Shown here piece after piece: positions 15,780-23,548 of a stretch of DNA of 34,205 nucleotides (position 1 is its first letter; every line of letters begins with the position of its first letter). The translations under genes and the position numbers were made by a program. Location of the stretch: the NCBI GenBank assembly GCA_003133225.1, contig PKWL01000158.1, positions 1-34,205 on the forward strand, read 5' to 3'. The stretch is from Janthinobacterium sp. (lineage in GTDB: Bacteria > Pseudomonadota > Gammaproteobacteria > Burkholderiales > Burkholderiaceae_D). The notes under the pieces are model-generated. The model was not told the DNA's origin. It worked only from the letters and a program-made list of their open reading frames with translations, and searched no databases.

Positions 15780-16495
15780 TCGGTCCCCTTATCTAGTCCA
15801 GTGATGCGCCCATCTTCCATATGGATGATCCGGTCCGCATATTCGTTAATCCGTGCATCATGGGTGACGATCACGATGCAGCGGTTTTCATTTAGCACTT
15901 TTTCCTTCACGAAGGAGAGGATCATCTTGCCCGTGTCGCCATCGAGCGAAGCGGTCGGTTCATCAAAAATCAGGATTTGGGGACCGCTGACGATCGCGCG
16001 CGCTATCGCCACGCGCTGCTGCTCTCCGCCCGACAGTTTCACCGGCAGAATTTCGCCCCGGTCTTTCAGACCGACGATCTCAAGATATTTCTTTGCCTCG
16101 GTGATTGACTCATCCCAATCGCGCTGTTTCAGAATCAAGGGAATCGCGACATTCTCGGCGCTAGTTAACCTTGGAAACAAATGGTAGTCCTGAAATACGA
16201 AGCCAATTGTATTCAGACGAAACTCTGCCAACTGGTCGTTGGTCAGCGTCCAGATATCGGCACCACTGACGGTTACCGTGCCGGCGTTGGGGCGAAGAAT
16301 GCCTGAAACCATGCTCAGCAGCGTAGTCTTGCCGCTGCCGGAGGGGCCAACGATGAACAAGATCTCTCCAAAGTGAGCAACCAGCTCGACGCCATTCACG
16401 GCCGTCATCTTGGTAGCGCCCTCGCCAAACCATTTGGTTAGGCCGACGGCGACGATCGCCTCCTTTTTCCTTATTTTTTTGTTATCGACGCCCAT
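15776..16495 (-). CDS. ABC transporter ATP-binding protein (DevA/MacB/LolD type)
   Basis: A 239-residue cytoplasmic ATPase with Walker A GPSGSGKTTLL, the Q-loop segment FVFQDYHLFPRLT, signature LSGGEQQRVAIARA, Walker B ILIFDEPTASLD and the switch His in IVIVTHDARI. Its closest type is the DevA/LolD/MacB ATPase. I prefer the ATG at 16495 (MGVDNKK), with GGTGG five bases upstream; a GTG nine bases earlier is in frame. It is the first gene of the four-gene export operon. The first 25 residues include a lysine-rich stretch (NKKIRKKEA) ahead of the ABC core. Confidence 0.93.
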   Translation of the reverse strand: MGVDNKKIRKKEAIVAVGLTKWFGEGATKMTAVNGVELVAHFGEILFIVGPSGSGKTTLLSMVSGILRPNAGTVTVSGADIWTLTNDQLAEFRLNTIGFVFQDYHLFPRLTSAENVAIPLILKQRDWDESITEAKKYLEIVGLKDRGEILPVKLSGGEQQRVAIARAIVSGPQILIFDEPTASLDGDTGKMILSFVKEKVLNENRCIVIVTHDARINEYADRIIHMEDGRITGLDKGTE

Positions 16496-17254
16496 ATATT
16501 CCACCAGATGTGCCGTTCCAGTTCTATTGATTATTTAAAAATTACTAAAGTGCCTATCGCGATTTTGTTTTGACAAGTTGTGGTGACGACATTGGCTTCA
16601 CGGCAATCGGTCGCGAACGCACCTACGGTGGCCGTGTTTGCATTGGCACGTTCCCGACCGAGTTCAATTTTGAATTAGAACTTCTCAAGTTTTTGCCGCC
16701 ACCAATGGCTGCAATATGTTTTCGGAACCATCCGTATGAACACTTCTCAACGGCGGGTGGACAAGTTCGCTTATGAACGGACTGCACCATTTTGCTGGAA
16801 GGCGCGCGTTCCTGATATACCCAAATCCCCATATATTGACTACCTGTTTTACGGTACGTGACTTCCTGGAACTTGGAGCGCGATTGGGTGAAAACGGATC
16901 CCCATTTGGCTGGCGGTCGCCATGCAGGCGCGCATGTGGGGATGCGACAGGAAAGGTCGCGCCGGCGCGGCTGGTCAACCGATTTTGGCAAGGTGATGCG
17001 CAAAATGCGCCCGGCCGGAACACCAACGGGCCCTTGCTGCTGCCCACTCGTTTATGCGGATCGCGGACCTGGTTGGAATCGTACTAGAACCGTAACCGGA
17101 CGGACAGCACTTGTAGACTTTCCAAGTTGAGTGCTGCGCCTATTCTTGTAGCGTTGCCCTGCGCATGTACAAAACGCCGGTGGCACTTAGGAGTTATATT
17201 GGCAATGTCGGGCTGGGGCAGATCATTTCCCAAAAACAGGTGAAGGAACAAGCG
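16496..17254. other. Long intergenic region, possibly decayed mobile DNA
   Basis: About 760 bases between the ABC operon and the yqhA-like gene. Overlapping frames of 60-126 codons exist on both strands (16570-17130), but none has a family resemblance I can name or a good start, so I do not call them genes. The stretch 16515-16575 next to the ABC operon is AT-rich and probably holds its promoter; I see no clear hexamers. The middle may be a relic of a mobile element; this is a guess. Confidence 0.3.
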
Positions 17255-17803
17255 ATGTCCAGATTCACCAAACGCATGGGGTCCTTGATTTTCGCCAGCC
17301 GTTGGCTACAGGCACCCTTGTATCTTGGACTGATCGTCGCACAAGGCGTGTATGTGTATCAATTCATGCTCGCCCTAGTCCACCTGGTGACCGAGATCGG
17401 CCGTCTTAGCGAGACCGACATCATGCTCTTGGTGCTCGGACTCATTGATGTGGTGATGATTGCGAATCTATTGATCATGGTCATCATCGGCGGCTACGAG
17501 ACGTTCGTATCTCATCTTGATCTGGAGCGCCATCCCGACCAGCCGGAATGGCTTTCACACGTGAATGCCAGTGTGCTCAAGGTCAAATTGGCCATGGCAC
17601 TGATCGGCATCTCGTCCATCGCATTGCTAGAAACATTCATCAATGCGGAGCACCTGGAAGACCGCGTCATCATGTGGCGAATTGCTCTTCATGCGACATT
17701 TCTCGTTTCGGCGCTGGCGCTCGCATTTACCGATAAGGTCATGGTCAGCACTTTGGCTCACAATACGAAACACGAAACATTAATCGGAACGGACGACACC
17801 TGA
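17255..17803 (+). CDS. YqhA-like inner-membrane protein (UPF0114 family)
   Basis: A 182-residue protein with about four membrane helices. It matches the YqhA/UPF0114 family by the opening ASRWLQAPLYLGLIVAQ, the middle MLLVLGLIDVVMIANLLIMV, the motif GGYETFVSHLDLE and the late LKVKLAMALIGISSIALLETFI. The family function is unknown. The start at 17255 has AAGGA seven bases upstream and gives the family's usual N-terminus; an in-frame upstream ATG at 17165 adds 30 unrelated residues. It converges directly on idi, with which it shares no spacer (17803/17804). Confidence 0.85.
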   Translation: MSRFTKRMGSLIFASRWLQAPLYLGLIVAQGVYVYQFMLALVHLVTEIGRLSETDIMLLVLGLIDVVMIANLLIMVIIGGYETFVSHLDLERHPDQPEWLSHVNASVLKVKLAMALIGISSIALLETFINAEHLEDRVIMWRIALHATFLVSALALAFTDKVMVSTLAHNTKHETLIGTDDT

Positions 17804-18370
17804 TCAAAATTTTAACAGGGCCGCGCTGGCGCCAACACACAAAATCTGGTGCGCCGTGACCTGAGCCAGACTCGCAGCAAGCCAAAAACTGTACAGCCGC
17901 GGGCTGTTTTGCACATCGGCGCGTAGATGCTCCATGTCCATCCATTTCCAGTCTTCGGCCTCGTCCAAATTGGGCCGCGGCTGGGCGTCGCAAAACCCAA
18001 AAAAGACATGGTCGTATTCATGCTCGATCAAGCCATTTGGCAGCGGCGCGCGATACACAAAGCCGAACATTTCCGACAGCTCGCAGTCGATCCCCATTTC
18101 CTCCTGCAGGCGGCGGCGGGCAGCCCCAGCAGTATCCTCGTTTGGCCGCGGATGGCTGCAACAGGTGTTGCTCCACAGGCCGCCCGAGTGATACTTCGCC
18201 CGCGCCCGCTTTTGCAAAAGCAAGCGATGGTTCGAGTCGAAGACGAAAACCGAAAGGGCGCGGTGCAACGTACCGAGCCTGTGGGCCGCGATTTTTCCTG
18301 ATGTGCCTTGCGCCTCGTCACTCTCATCGACCAAGATCACTTGCTCATCTTCCGCATCGTGCTTCGCCAT
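17804..18370 (-). CDS. idi: Isopentenyl-diphosphate delta-isomerase, type I (NUDIX)
   Basis: A 188-residue NUDIX-fold isomerase that interconverts IPP and DMAPP using Mg and Zn. Catalytic residues are present: the Cys in SNTCCSHPRPNEDT and the Glu in EHEYDHVFFGF; AARRRLQEEMGI is the NUDIX-like helix. The length is normal. The start at 18370 has GAGGG four bases upstream; an ATG five codons earlier (18385) is in frame without a ribosome site. It is the last gene of the nine-gene phenol-type operon, 58 bases after the aryl-CoA ligase. DMAPP is the prenyl source for the flavin cofactor made by UbiX, encoded upstream in the operon, which offers a reason for its presence. Bacteria using the MEP route make DMAPP anyway, so it would boost supply rather than be essential. 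Confidence 0.92.
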   Translation of the reverse strand: MAKHDAEDEQVILVDESDEAQGTSGKIAAHRLGTLHRALSVFVFDSNHRLLLQKRARAKYHSGGLWSNTCCSHPRPNEDTAGAARRRLQEEMGIDCELSEMFGFVYRAPLPNGLIEHEYDHVFFGFCDAQPRPNLDEAEDWKWMDMEHLRADVQNSPRLYSFWLAASLAQVTAHQILCVGASAALLKF

Positions 18371-18428
18371 CGAACCCTCGCTCATTTATCGGCATGGGAG
18401 ACACATAAAAGTAGCCCACAGCCCGTTG

Positions 18429-19934
18429 TTATGCTAACGCACGGGGAGCGGCCGCAGCATCGCTCGCGACCATGTGTTCATGCAACGCCCCAAGCCGGGC
18501 CCGTTGCAGTTTCCCCGTGGCCGTGCGCGGCAACGCATCGACCCAGTGCACCCAACGCGGGCGTTTGTGGCCGAGCAGGGCGGCTATGCCGGCCGCGACC
18601 TTGTCGCGCGCCGCTTGCTCATAAGTTGGCGTTGCCACCAGCAAAACGGCAATCGCCGTCAGACCATCGGCATTCTTAACGCCGACTGCTGCGACTTCCT
18701 GCACGCTGTCGCCACAGGCCAAACTGAGTTCCTGTTCGACCCATTGGGTGCTGACCCACTGACCGGCAATTTTCAGCATATCGTCATTGCGACCGGTAAA
18801 TTCGAGACCGGCAGCGTGGCGCACAAACATGTCGCCGGGCGAAAACCAGGCGCCGTGAAAGCCTTCAGCCTGTTCCGTCGGCCGCTGCCAATAGCCGCGC
18901 GCCAACGCCGGATGCCGGACCCATATGCGCTGCGGTTGCTGCGCCGGCAAATCATCGTAGCGCAGCTGTGTTAGCGGGGTCGGTTTGAAGCGGCCCGAAG
19001 CGTCATCACAATAGAGCATCAGGCACAAGGTTTCCGACGTACCGTAGCCGGAAACAGGCCGATGTCCGCTCGCCTTATGCCAGGCATTCGAGATCGGCGC
19101 CGGCAGCGTTTCACCGGCCGAGACGTAATGGCGGATGGCGCTGCCTGCCAGCGCCGCCGCCACACCCGTTTGCAGCATCTTGTGATACAAGGTCGGCACG
19201 CAAAACATGATCGTTGGCCGATGTTTTTCCACGATCTGCGCCACCCGCTCGGCGCTCGGCCAGTCTGAGTCCAAAATGACGGTGGCGCCTAGGCGCAGAC
19301 CGGCAAATAGGCTGTTCGCCAGCGCATAGGCAAAAAACAGTTTGGAGGTGGCGTAGAGCCGGTCATCCGCTCCGGCGCCGAGAATTTCGCGGGCGAAGGC
19401 GGCGCACGGCGCCGTCACGCTGTGCGTATGGATGACCCCTTTGGCCGTCCCGGTCGTGCCCGAAGTGCCAATCCACAACGCCATGTCTTGCGCCGTGCGC
19501 AGCAAGGGTGCCACTTGCGTCGCTGCGGCGCAGGCAGCATCCCAGTCGTCGCCGGCGGCCACTTGCAGTCTGTGCGGAAGGGGGCAGGCGGCGACCTGGG
19601 GCGACAGGGGCGCCGTCGTCCAGACGAAATGCACGTCCGATTCGATTAAAACGGGCGCCAGATCGGTCATGCCGAGGCGCGGGTTGACGGCAATCGCTAC
19701 GCCGCCGGCCCAGATGACGCCAAGATAGGCTTGCACGAATTCGATGCTGTCGGGCGCAAAAATGACAACCCGATCGTCGGGCGCGAGCCCCAAGCGCTGC
19801 CACGCTCCGGCGCAGCGCGCCACCGTCCGCCGCAATTCGCCGTAGCTGATGCGGCGCTCGCCGCATTCGAGCGCAATCCGGTTTTCAGAACCGACCTCGA
19901 GCAAACAGGCGGCGGCGTTCATCAACATACTCAT
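18429..19934 (-). CDS. Aryl-CoA ligase, probably 4-hydroxybenzoate-CoA ligase
   Basis: A 501-residue AMP-forming acyl-CoA ligase of the benzoate-CoA ligase group. The P-loop is IGTSGTTGTAKGVIHTH, the adenine motif YGTSETLCLM, the hinge GRNDDMLKIAGQWVS, and the catalytic Lys lies in PRTATGKLQR. It activates an aromatic acid through an acyl-adenylate to the CoA thioester. In this operon the acid made upstream would be 4-hydroxybenzoate, and hcrB at the left edge encodes part of the next enzyme. Benzoate or a substituted hydroxybenzoate are alternatives not separable by eye. The N-terminus is somewhat short for the group (family about 510-530). The start has GGAGG eight bases upstream. Confidence 0.82.
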   Translation of the reverse strand: MSMLMNAAACLLEVGSENRIALECGERRISYGELRRTVARCAGAWQRLGLAPDDRVVIFAPDSIEFVQAYLGVIWAGGVAIAVNPRLGMTDLAPVLIESDVHFVWTTAPLSPQVAACPLPHRLQVAAGDDWDAACAAATQVAPLLRTAQDMALWIGTSGTTGTAKGVIHTHSVTAPCAAFAREILGAGADDRLYATSKLFFAYALANSLFAGLRLGATVILDSDWPSAERVAQIVEKHRPTIMFCVPTLYHKMLQTGVAAALAGSAIRHYVSAGETLPAPISNAWHKASGHRPVSGYGTSETLCLMLYCDDASGRFKPTPLTQLRYDDLPAQQPQRIWVRHPALARGYWQRPTEQAEGFHGAWFSPGDMFVRHAAGLEFTGRNDDMLKIAGQWVSTQWVEQELSLACGDSVQEVAAVGVKNADGLTAIAVLLVATPTYEQAARDKVAAGIAALLGHKRPRWVHWVDALPRTATGKLQRARLGALHEHMVASDAAAAPRALA

Positions 19935-20022
19935 GACTTCGTCCTCCAGGCATTTCTACACTGTGTTTTCAATCACCGGCGCTGCCTTCTGGTAAAAAAT
20001 TCAACGCCCAAGCAGCATCTAT

Positions 20023-20862
20023 TTAAACGCCGGCATGGATTTTCCCAAGCAACGGCGGAAAGCGAACTGGAGCGTCGTCGCCCGTTTGCAAGAATGCCCG
20101 CTCGCAGCCGTCCAGCACGAGACAGGTCAAGATGCCACTTAGGTAAGCGCCGGTGTCGATCCCAATCCTGTTGTGCATCACTTGCGGCGCGGGCGCGAGC
20201 GAGTGCCCATGCACGACCGTCGCGCCATGCTGCTGGTCCGATTCTAAAAAACGCTGGCGGATCCACATCTGATCGTGAGCGTTTTGCGCGGCCAGAGCCA
20301 GCCCGGGCTCGACTCCGGCATGGACGAAGTAATAACCACCCTCGCGGCGACTGATCAAAAGGCTGCGCAAGAAGGCCAGATGGGGCGCCGGCAGCGCGGC
20401 GGCAAAGCGCAGGCGCAGCCCTTCCATACTCTGCTCATCGCGCGCCGAGCGATCGATCACATCGACCCCATAGTGTTCTAACGCATCGAGGCCACCGTGA
20501 TCGAACCAGAGGCGACCGGCGCCCAGATCGCCATCCAGATAACGCAACGCCATGTCTTCGTGATTGCCCTTGAGTGTCACGATTTCACACCCTTCGCAAC
20601 GCCACTCAAGAACCCGGTCTAGCACCTGGCGCGCGTCGATGCCGCGGCTGAGGTAATCGCCCAGGTAGACAATGACCTTGCGCCGCGCCCGCCGCATCCC
20701 GGCATCGATCGCGATCCCGCGCTGGATCAATTGCAAAAGGTCGCAGCGGCCATGAATGTCGCCGATCACGTACAGCGCGGTGTCGGGCGGTGTGGCGCCG
20801 GGCGCAGCGGCGCCGCCGGCGGGCGGGCGGCAGGCGCTCCAGTGCAAGCGCCCAACATTCAC
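20023..20862 (-). CDS. PPP-type metallophosphatase
   Basis: A 279-residue calcineurin-like phosphoesterase resembling bacterial serine/threonine PPP phosphatases and ApaH-like enzymes. The two-metal site is complete: GDIHGRCD, GDYLSRG, KGNHED, the His in YFVHAGVEPG and HGHSLAP. The ATG overlaps the ubiX stop by four bases, so it is coupled to ubiX. It is not the HAD-like small phosphatase subunit expected of a Thauera-type phenylphosphate carboxylase. Possible substrates are phenylphosphate, dimethylallyl diphosphate (to the monophosphate used by UbiX), or a phosphoprotein such as the phospho-His of PpsA; none is shown by the sequence. The first 25 residues are Ala/Gly-rich and unrelated to the catalytic core. 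Confidence 0.85.
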   Translation of the reverse strand: MNVGRLHWSACRPPAGGAAAPGATPPDTALYVIGDIHGRCDLLQLIQRGIAIDAGMRRARRKVIVYLGDYLSRGIDARQVLDRVLEWRCEGCEIVTLKGNHEDMALRYLDGDLGAGRLWFDHGGLDALEHYGVDVIDRSARDEQSMEGLRLRFAAALPAPHLAFLRSLLISRREGGYYFVHAGVEPGLALAAQNAHDQMWIRQRFLESDQQHGATVVHGHSLAPAPQVMHNRIGIDTGAYLSGILTCLVLDGCERAFLQTGDDAPVRFPPLLGKIHAGV

Positions 20863-21464
20863 GTTGCCACGCGCAGCGGCTCTTTACGCGCCTCCTTGCG
20901 CTCGTGCCCGCTCCAGCGCTGGAACAGATCGTGCTCGACTTTGACTTGATCGAGCGCCTTGCCTATGCTCTGGTGGATGAGGTCCATGATCGACTCCGGT
21001 TTGTGATAAAAAGCAGGCATCGGCGGCAGGATCACCCCGCCGCAATCAGCCACGCGCACCATCAACTCGAGGTGGCCCTTGTGCAGCGGCGTTTCGCGCA
21101 CCATCAATACCAGGGGGCGCCGCTCTTTCAAGGTCACGTCGGCCGCGCGCACCACCAAGTTATAGGTGAATGAATTGGCGATGGCCGACAGCGTCTTGAT
21201 GGTGCAAGGTGCGACGATCATGCCACAGGTTCGAAACGAGCCGCTGGCAACGGCGGCGCCCACGTCTTTGTTGTTATAGACCACGCTGGCCAGGGCCTTG
21301 ACGTCGTCGATGCTGTAATCGGTTTCGATCGCCAGATTCATGCCGGCCGCTTCGCTCAAGATCAGGTGCGTCTCCTGCCCCAAATCCTTGAGCACGCGCA
21401 GCATTTCCACGCCGTAGATCACGCCGGTTGCGCCGGTAATTGCTACCACTAATGGCAGGCCCAT
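20859..21464 (-). CDS. ubiX: UbiX-type flavin prenyltransferase
   Basis: A 201-residue flavoprotein of the UbiX/Pad1 family, which joins a dimethylallyl group to FMN to give prenyl-FMN for UbiD enzymes. It has the start VVAITGATGVIYGVEMLRVL, the Ser/Gly-rich FMN loop ASGSFRTCGMIVAPCT and the later LVLMVRETPLHKGHLELM, with the usual Arg and Glu. The C-terminal 20 residues are an extra Lys/Arg/Glu-rich tail. The start has GGGGAG six bases upstream. It sits between ppsC and the metallophosphatase in the operon that contains the UbiD gene, so it is probably dedicated to that enzyme rather than to ubiquinone synthesis. Confidence 0.93.
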   Translation of the reverse strand: MGLPLVVAITGATGVIYGVEMLRVLKDLGQETHLILSEAAGMNLAIETDYSIDDVKALASVVYNNKDVGAAVASGSFRTCGMIVAPCTIKTLSAIANSFTYNLVVRAADVTLKERRPLVLMVRETPLHKGHLELMVRVADCGGVILPPMPAFYHKPESIMDLIHQSIGKALDQVKVEHDLFQRWSGHERKEARKEPLRVAT

Positions 21465-21521
21465 GTTGTTCTCCCCTTTTAGTCGATGCGTCGATGTCGA
21501 TCAGTTGCGGCCGCGCTTGCC

Positions 21522-22196
21522 CTACGCCGCCTGCTGTATGGTGTCTTGCTCTAGGACCGGGAAGCCGGCTGCCTCGAGCGCGGAGATCACCTCATCCACC
21601 ACCGCCACGCGGAAGCGCAAGATGACCATTTTCTCGGCGTCGGCCGCATCCTCTTCAGAATCGCTGCGCCCAACCGGATAGATTGCCTGCAGCACGGCGC
21701 CGGCCGACTCCGCCACGGCGGCGATCCGACCCAGGACGCCGGGACCGAGCCGCAGCGGCGCGAGCGTCACGCCGCCGCGCCGTTCCCACGCCCCCAGGCA
21801 GTGCGCGGCGAGCTGAAAAATCTCGTTGGCCGAAATGATGCCCACCACCCGCTCGCCCTCCATGACGGGGAACTGGGCCACACCCAGGGCGCGTCCTTTG
21901 GCCAGGCAATCGACCATGCTGTCGTCGCTGCGCATGACGGCCGGATTGCGGACCATGACGTCGCGCACTTTGAGACGGTTGACGAAAAAGTTGAACTCGT
22001 CCGTGCTTTGGGTGCGCAGCACGAAGTGGCCCATGCGCAGCATGTTGGCGCGCGTGACCAGGCCGCGCAGGCGGCCTTGGTCCACCACCGGCAGCGCATG
22101 CAGGTTATTATCGCTAAGCATCCGTTTGGCTTCCGAAACTAACGTGTCGCTCGGAATCGTTATCGGATTAGCTTGCATCCAGTTGTGCACGTTCAT
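21522..22196 (-). CDS. ppsC: CBS-domain protein, probable phenylphosphate synthase subunit PpsC
   Basis: A 224-residue protein (about 24 kDa) with two CBS domains, residues about 1-60 (MQANPITIPSDTLVSEAKRML) and about 75-135 (VRDVMVRNPAVMRSDDSMVD, FPVMEGERVVGIISANEIF), then a C-terminal stretch resembling an ACT-like fold (about 145-220). In Thauera the third phenylphosphate synthase protein is a 24-kDa CBS protein that stimulates the PpsA/PpsB reaction, and size, domains and setting agree. CBS pairs usually bind adenine nucleotides, so it may sense energy charge. AGGAG lies eight bases before the ATG. Unlike the order I recall from Thauera, it is separated from ppsB by the UbiD and Tm-1-like genes. 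Confidence 0.75.
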   Translation of the reverse strand: MNVHNWMQANPITIPSDTLVSEAKRMLSDNNLHALPVVDQGRLRGLVTRANMLRMGHFVLRTQSTDEFNFFVNRLKVRDVMVRNPAVMRSDDSMVDCLAKGRALGVAQFPVMEGERVVGIISANEIFQLAAHCLGAWERRGGVTLAPLRLGPGVLGRIAAVAESAGAVLQAIYPVGRSDSEEDAADAEKMVILRFRVAVVDEVISALEAAGFPVLEQDTIQQAA

Positions 22197-22222
22197 TGCC
22201 TACTCTCCTGTTTCGATGATAG

Positions 22223-23479
22223 TTACGCCGCAGCCAGCGCTTGCGGCACGCCCTTGTACAACCGCACGAACTCGTCAACAGCGACGCGTGCAAATTCCGG
22301 CGTGTACAAGTGGAGATCGACTTCCTTCACGTGCGTCGGATCGACCAGCCTGTCCTTCAGACGGGCGACAAAAGCGGCGTCCGCCGCCGGGTCGTAAATG
22401 ATGCGCCCAAGCTGATCTTGCGACGACCAGCCTTTTAGTGGAATTAAGAAGGTCCAAGGCCCTTTGGCCCGGTTCAGGCGCTCGGCAATCACATCCGCGG
22501 CTTGGCACAATTCGGCGGCGCTGGTGCGGACTTGGACGCGCAGCGAATCTTGCACGTACTGGGGCCGATCCTTCGTCTTTTCCAGCATGTCGGGTCGGCC
22601 GCCATAGGAGAGAATGTCGAGACCGCAAGGCGCTAAAACCACGGGAATTCCCGCCTCCGCGGCCGCGTTGAGGCGGTCCGGACCGGGGTCACGGTTTCCT
22701 TTGAACAGGTTTTCGATAATGCCGCCGGTGCAGAAATCGAGCACCCCGTGGAAGGCGCCGCTACGGATCATATCCTCCATCGCCTTGTCGCCTTTTCCTT
22801 GCGCGTGACAGACGATGGGGGTGAAACCTGCTTCCTCGAGCATGCCGAGCGCGGCCTGCACCGCCATTTCCGCAAAGCCGAATGAAGAGACGGCCACGCA
22901 TGGCTTGTCAAATTGGATGTCCGTACCCAATGTCATCTCCACCATGCCGCAGATGGCCCCGACCGCGTTCGTAATCTGCGCTTTCAGGAGCGGATTCATC
23001 TTTACAACGTCGAGTACCGTATGGTGCATTGTGATGTCATGGGTGCCGACATATTTGTCAACATAGGCTGGGTGCGACGCCATAGGCGAGGCCATGAGTT
23101 TTGGCATGCCGAAAGGCAATATCTTCATCACGCTGGTGCCAACTAGTGACGAGGTGCCGCCGCCAACGCCAAAGACGCCTTGCACCTTTCCTTCTTTTAG
23201 CATGTCGGCGACGATCAAACTAGCGCCCTTGATCTGGTTTTGCATCGCCTTGTCGCGATCTGAACGGTAACATTCACGCACGTCCTGAATGGTCATGCCG
23301 CCGCGCATTGCCACCTGCTCGCAGGTGATATCGCCGGGGAATGGGGGCGCTTCCTCCATACTGAAATCGAGGAAATAAGCCTTGTGGCCACGTCCCTCAA
23401 TCAGATGCTTGACAAAGATGATATCCTCTCCGCGTGTATCTAAGTTGCAGATGATAACAATCCCATTTTGCTTAGCCAT
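22223..23479 (-). CDS. Tm-1-like ATP-binding protein (UPF0261 family)
   Basis: A 418-residue cytoplasmic protein of the UPF0261/Tm-1 N-terminal family. Residues 1-180 carry the Tm-1-like nucleotide-binding domain: IVIICNLDTRGEDIIFVK, VFGVGGGTSSLVGTSVMKILPFGMPKLMASPMAS and YVGTHDITMHHTVLDVV. Residues about 200-405 form the second, TIM-barrel-like domain (FCTGGIIENLF, VVLAPCGLDILSYGG). The founding member is a tomato virus-resistance protein; bacterial members often sit in catabolic operons, but no reaction is firmly known. Here it lies between the UbiD gene and ppsC with a strong ribosome site (GGAGGAG). I know of no established role for it in phenol carboxylation; it could replace small carboxylase subunits or use ATP in activating or repairing an enzyme. 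Family assignment is firm, role is open. Confidence 0.88.
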   Translation of the reverse strand: MAKQNGIVIICNLDTRGEDIIFVKHLIEGRGHKAYFLDFSMEEAPPFPGDITCEQVAMRGGMTIQDVRECYRSDRDKAMQNQIKGASLIVADMLKEGKVQGVFGVGGGTSSLVGTSVMKILPFGMPKLMASPMASHPAYVDKYVGTHDITMHHTVLDVVKMNPLLKAQITNAVGAICGMVEMTLGTDIQFDKPCVAVSSFGFAEMAVQAALGMLEEAGFTPIVCHAQGKGDKAMEDMIRSGAFHGVLDFCTGGIIENLFKGNRDPGPDRLNAAAEAGIPVVLAPCGLDILSYGGRPDMLEKTKDRPQYVQDSLRVQVRTSAAELCQAADVIAERLNRAKGPWTFLIPLKGWSSQDQLGRIIYDPAADAAFVARLKDRLVDPTHVKEVDLHLYTPEFARVAVDEFVRLYKGVPQALAAA

Positions 23480-23548
23480 CGTTTGCTCCTCCGTCTTTGC
23501 CTGCGGCAGGCGGCCCCCCCATTTGGGAGCGCGGCCCGCCGCCGTCTG

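Noticed and set aside
15114..16187. A 357-codon plus-strand open frame
   Set aside because: It lies antisense to the HlyD-type adaptor and the ABC ATPase, whose families and overlaps are clear. The translation resembles no family and is a shadow of high-GC codon use.
16570..17130. Several overlapping frames of 60-126 codons on both strands
   Set aside because: None has a recognisable domain or good start, and their translations look like non-coding DNA. I list the interval as unexplained instead.
17165..17254. N-terminal extension of the YqhA-like protein
   Set aside because: The 30 extra residues are not part of the family, and the ATG at 17255 has AAGGA seven bases upstream.
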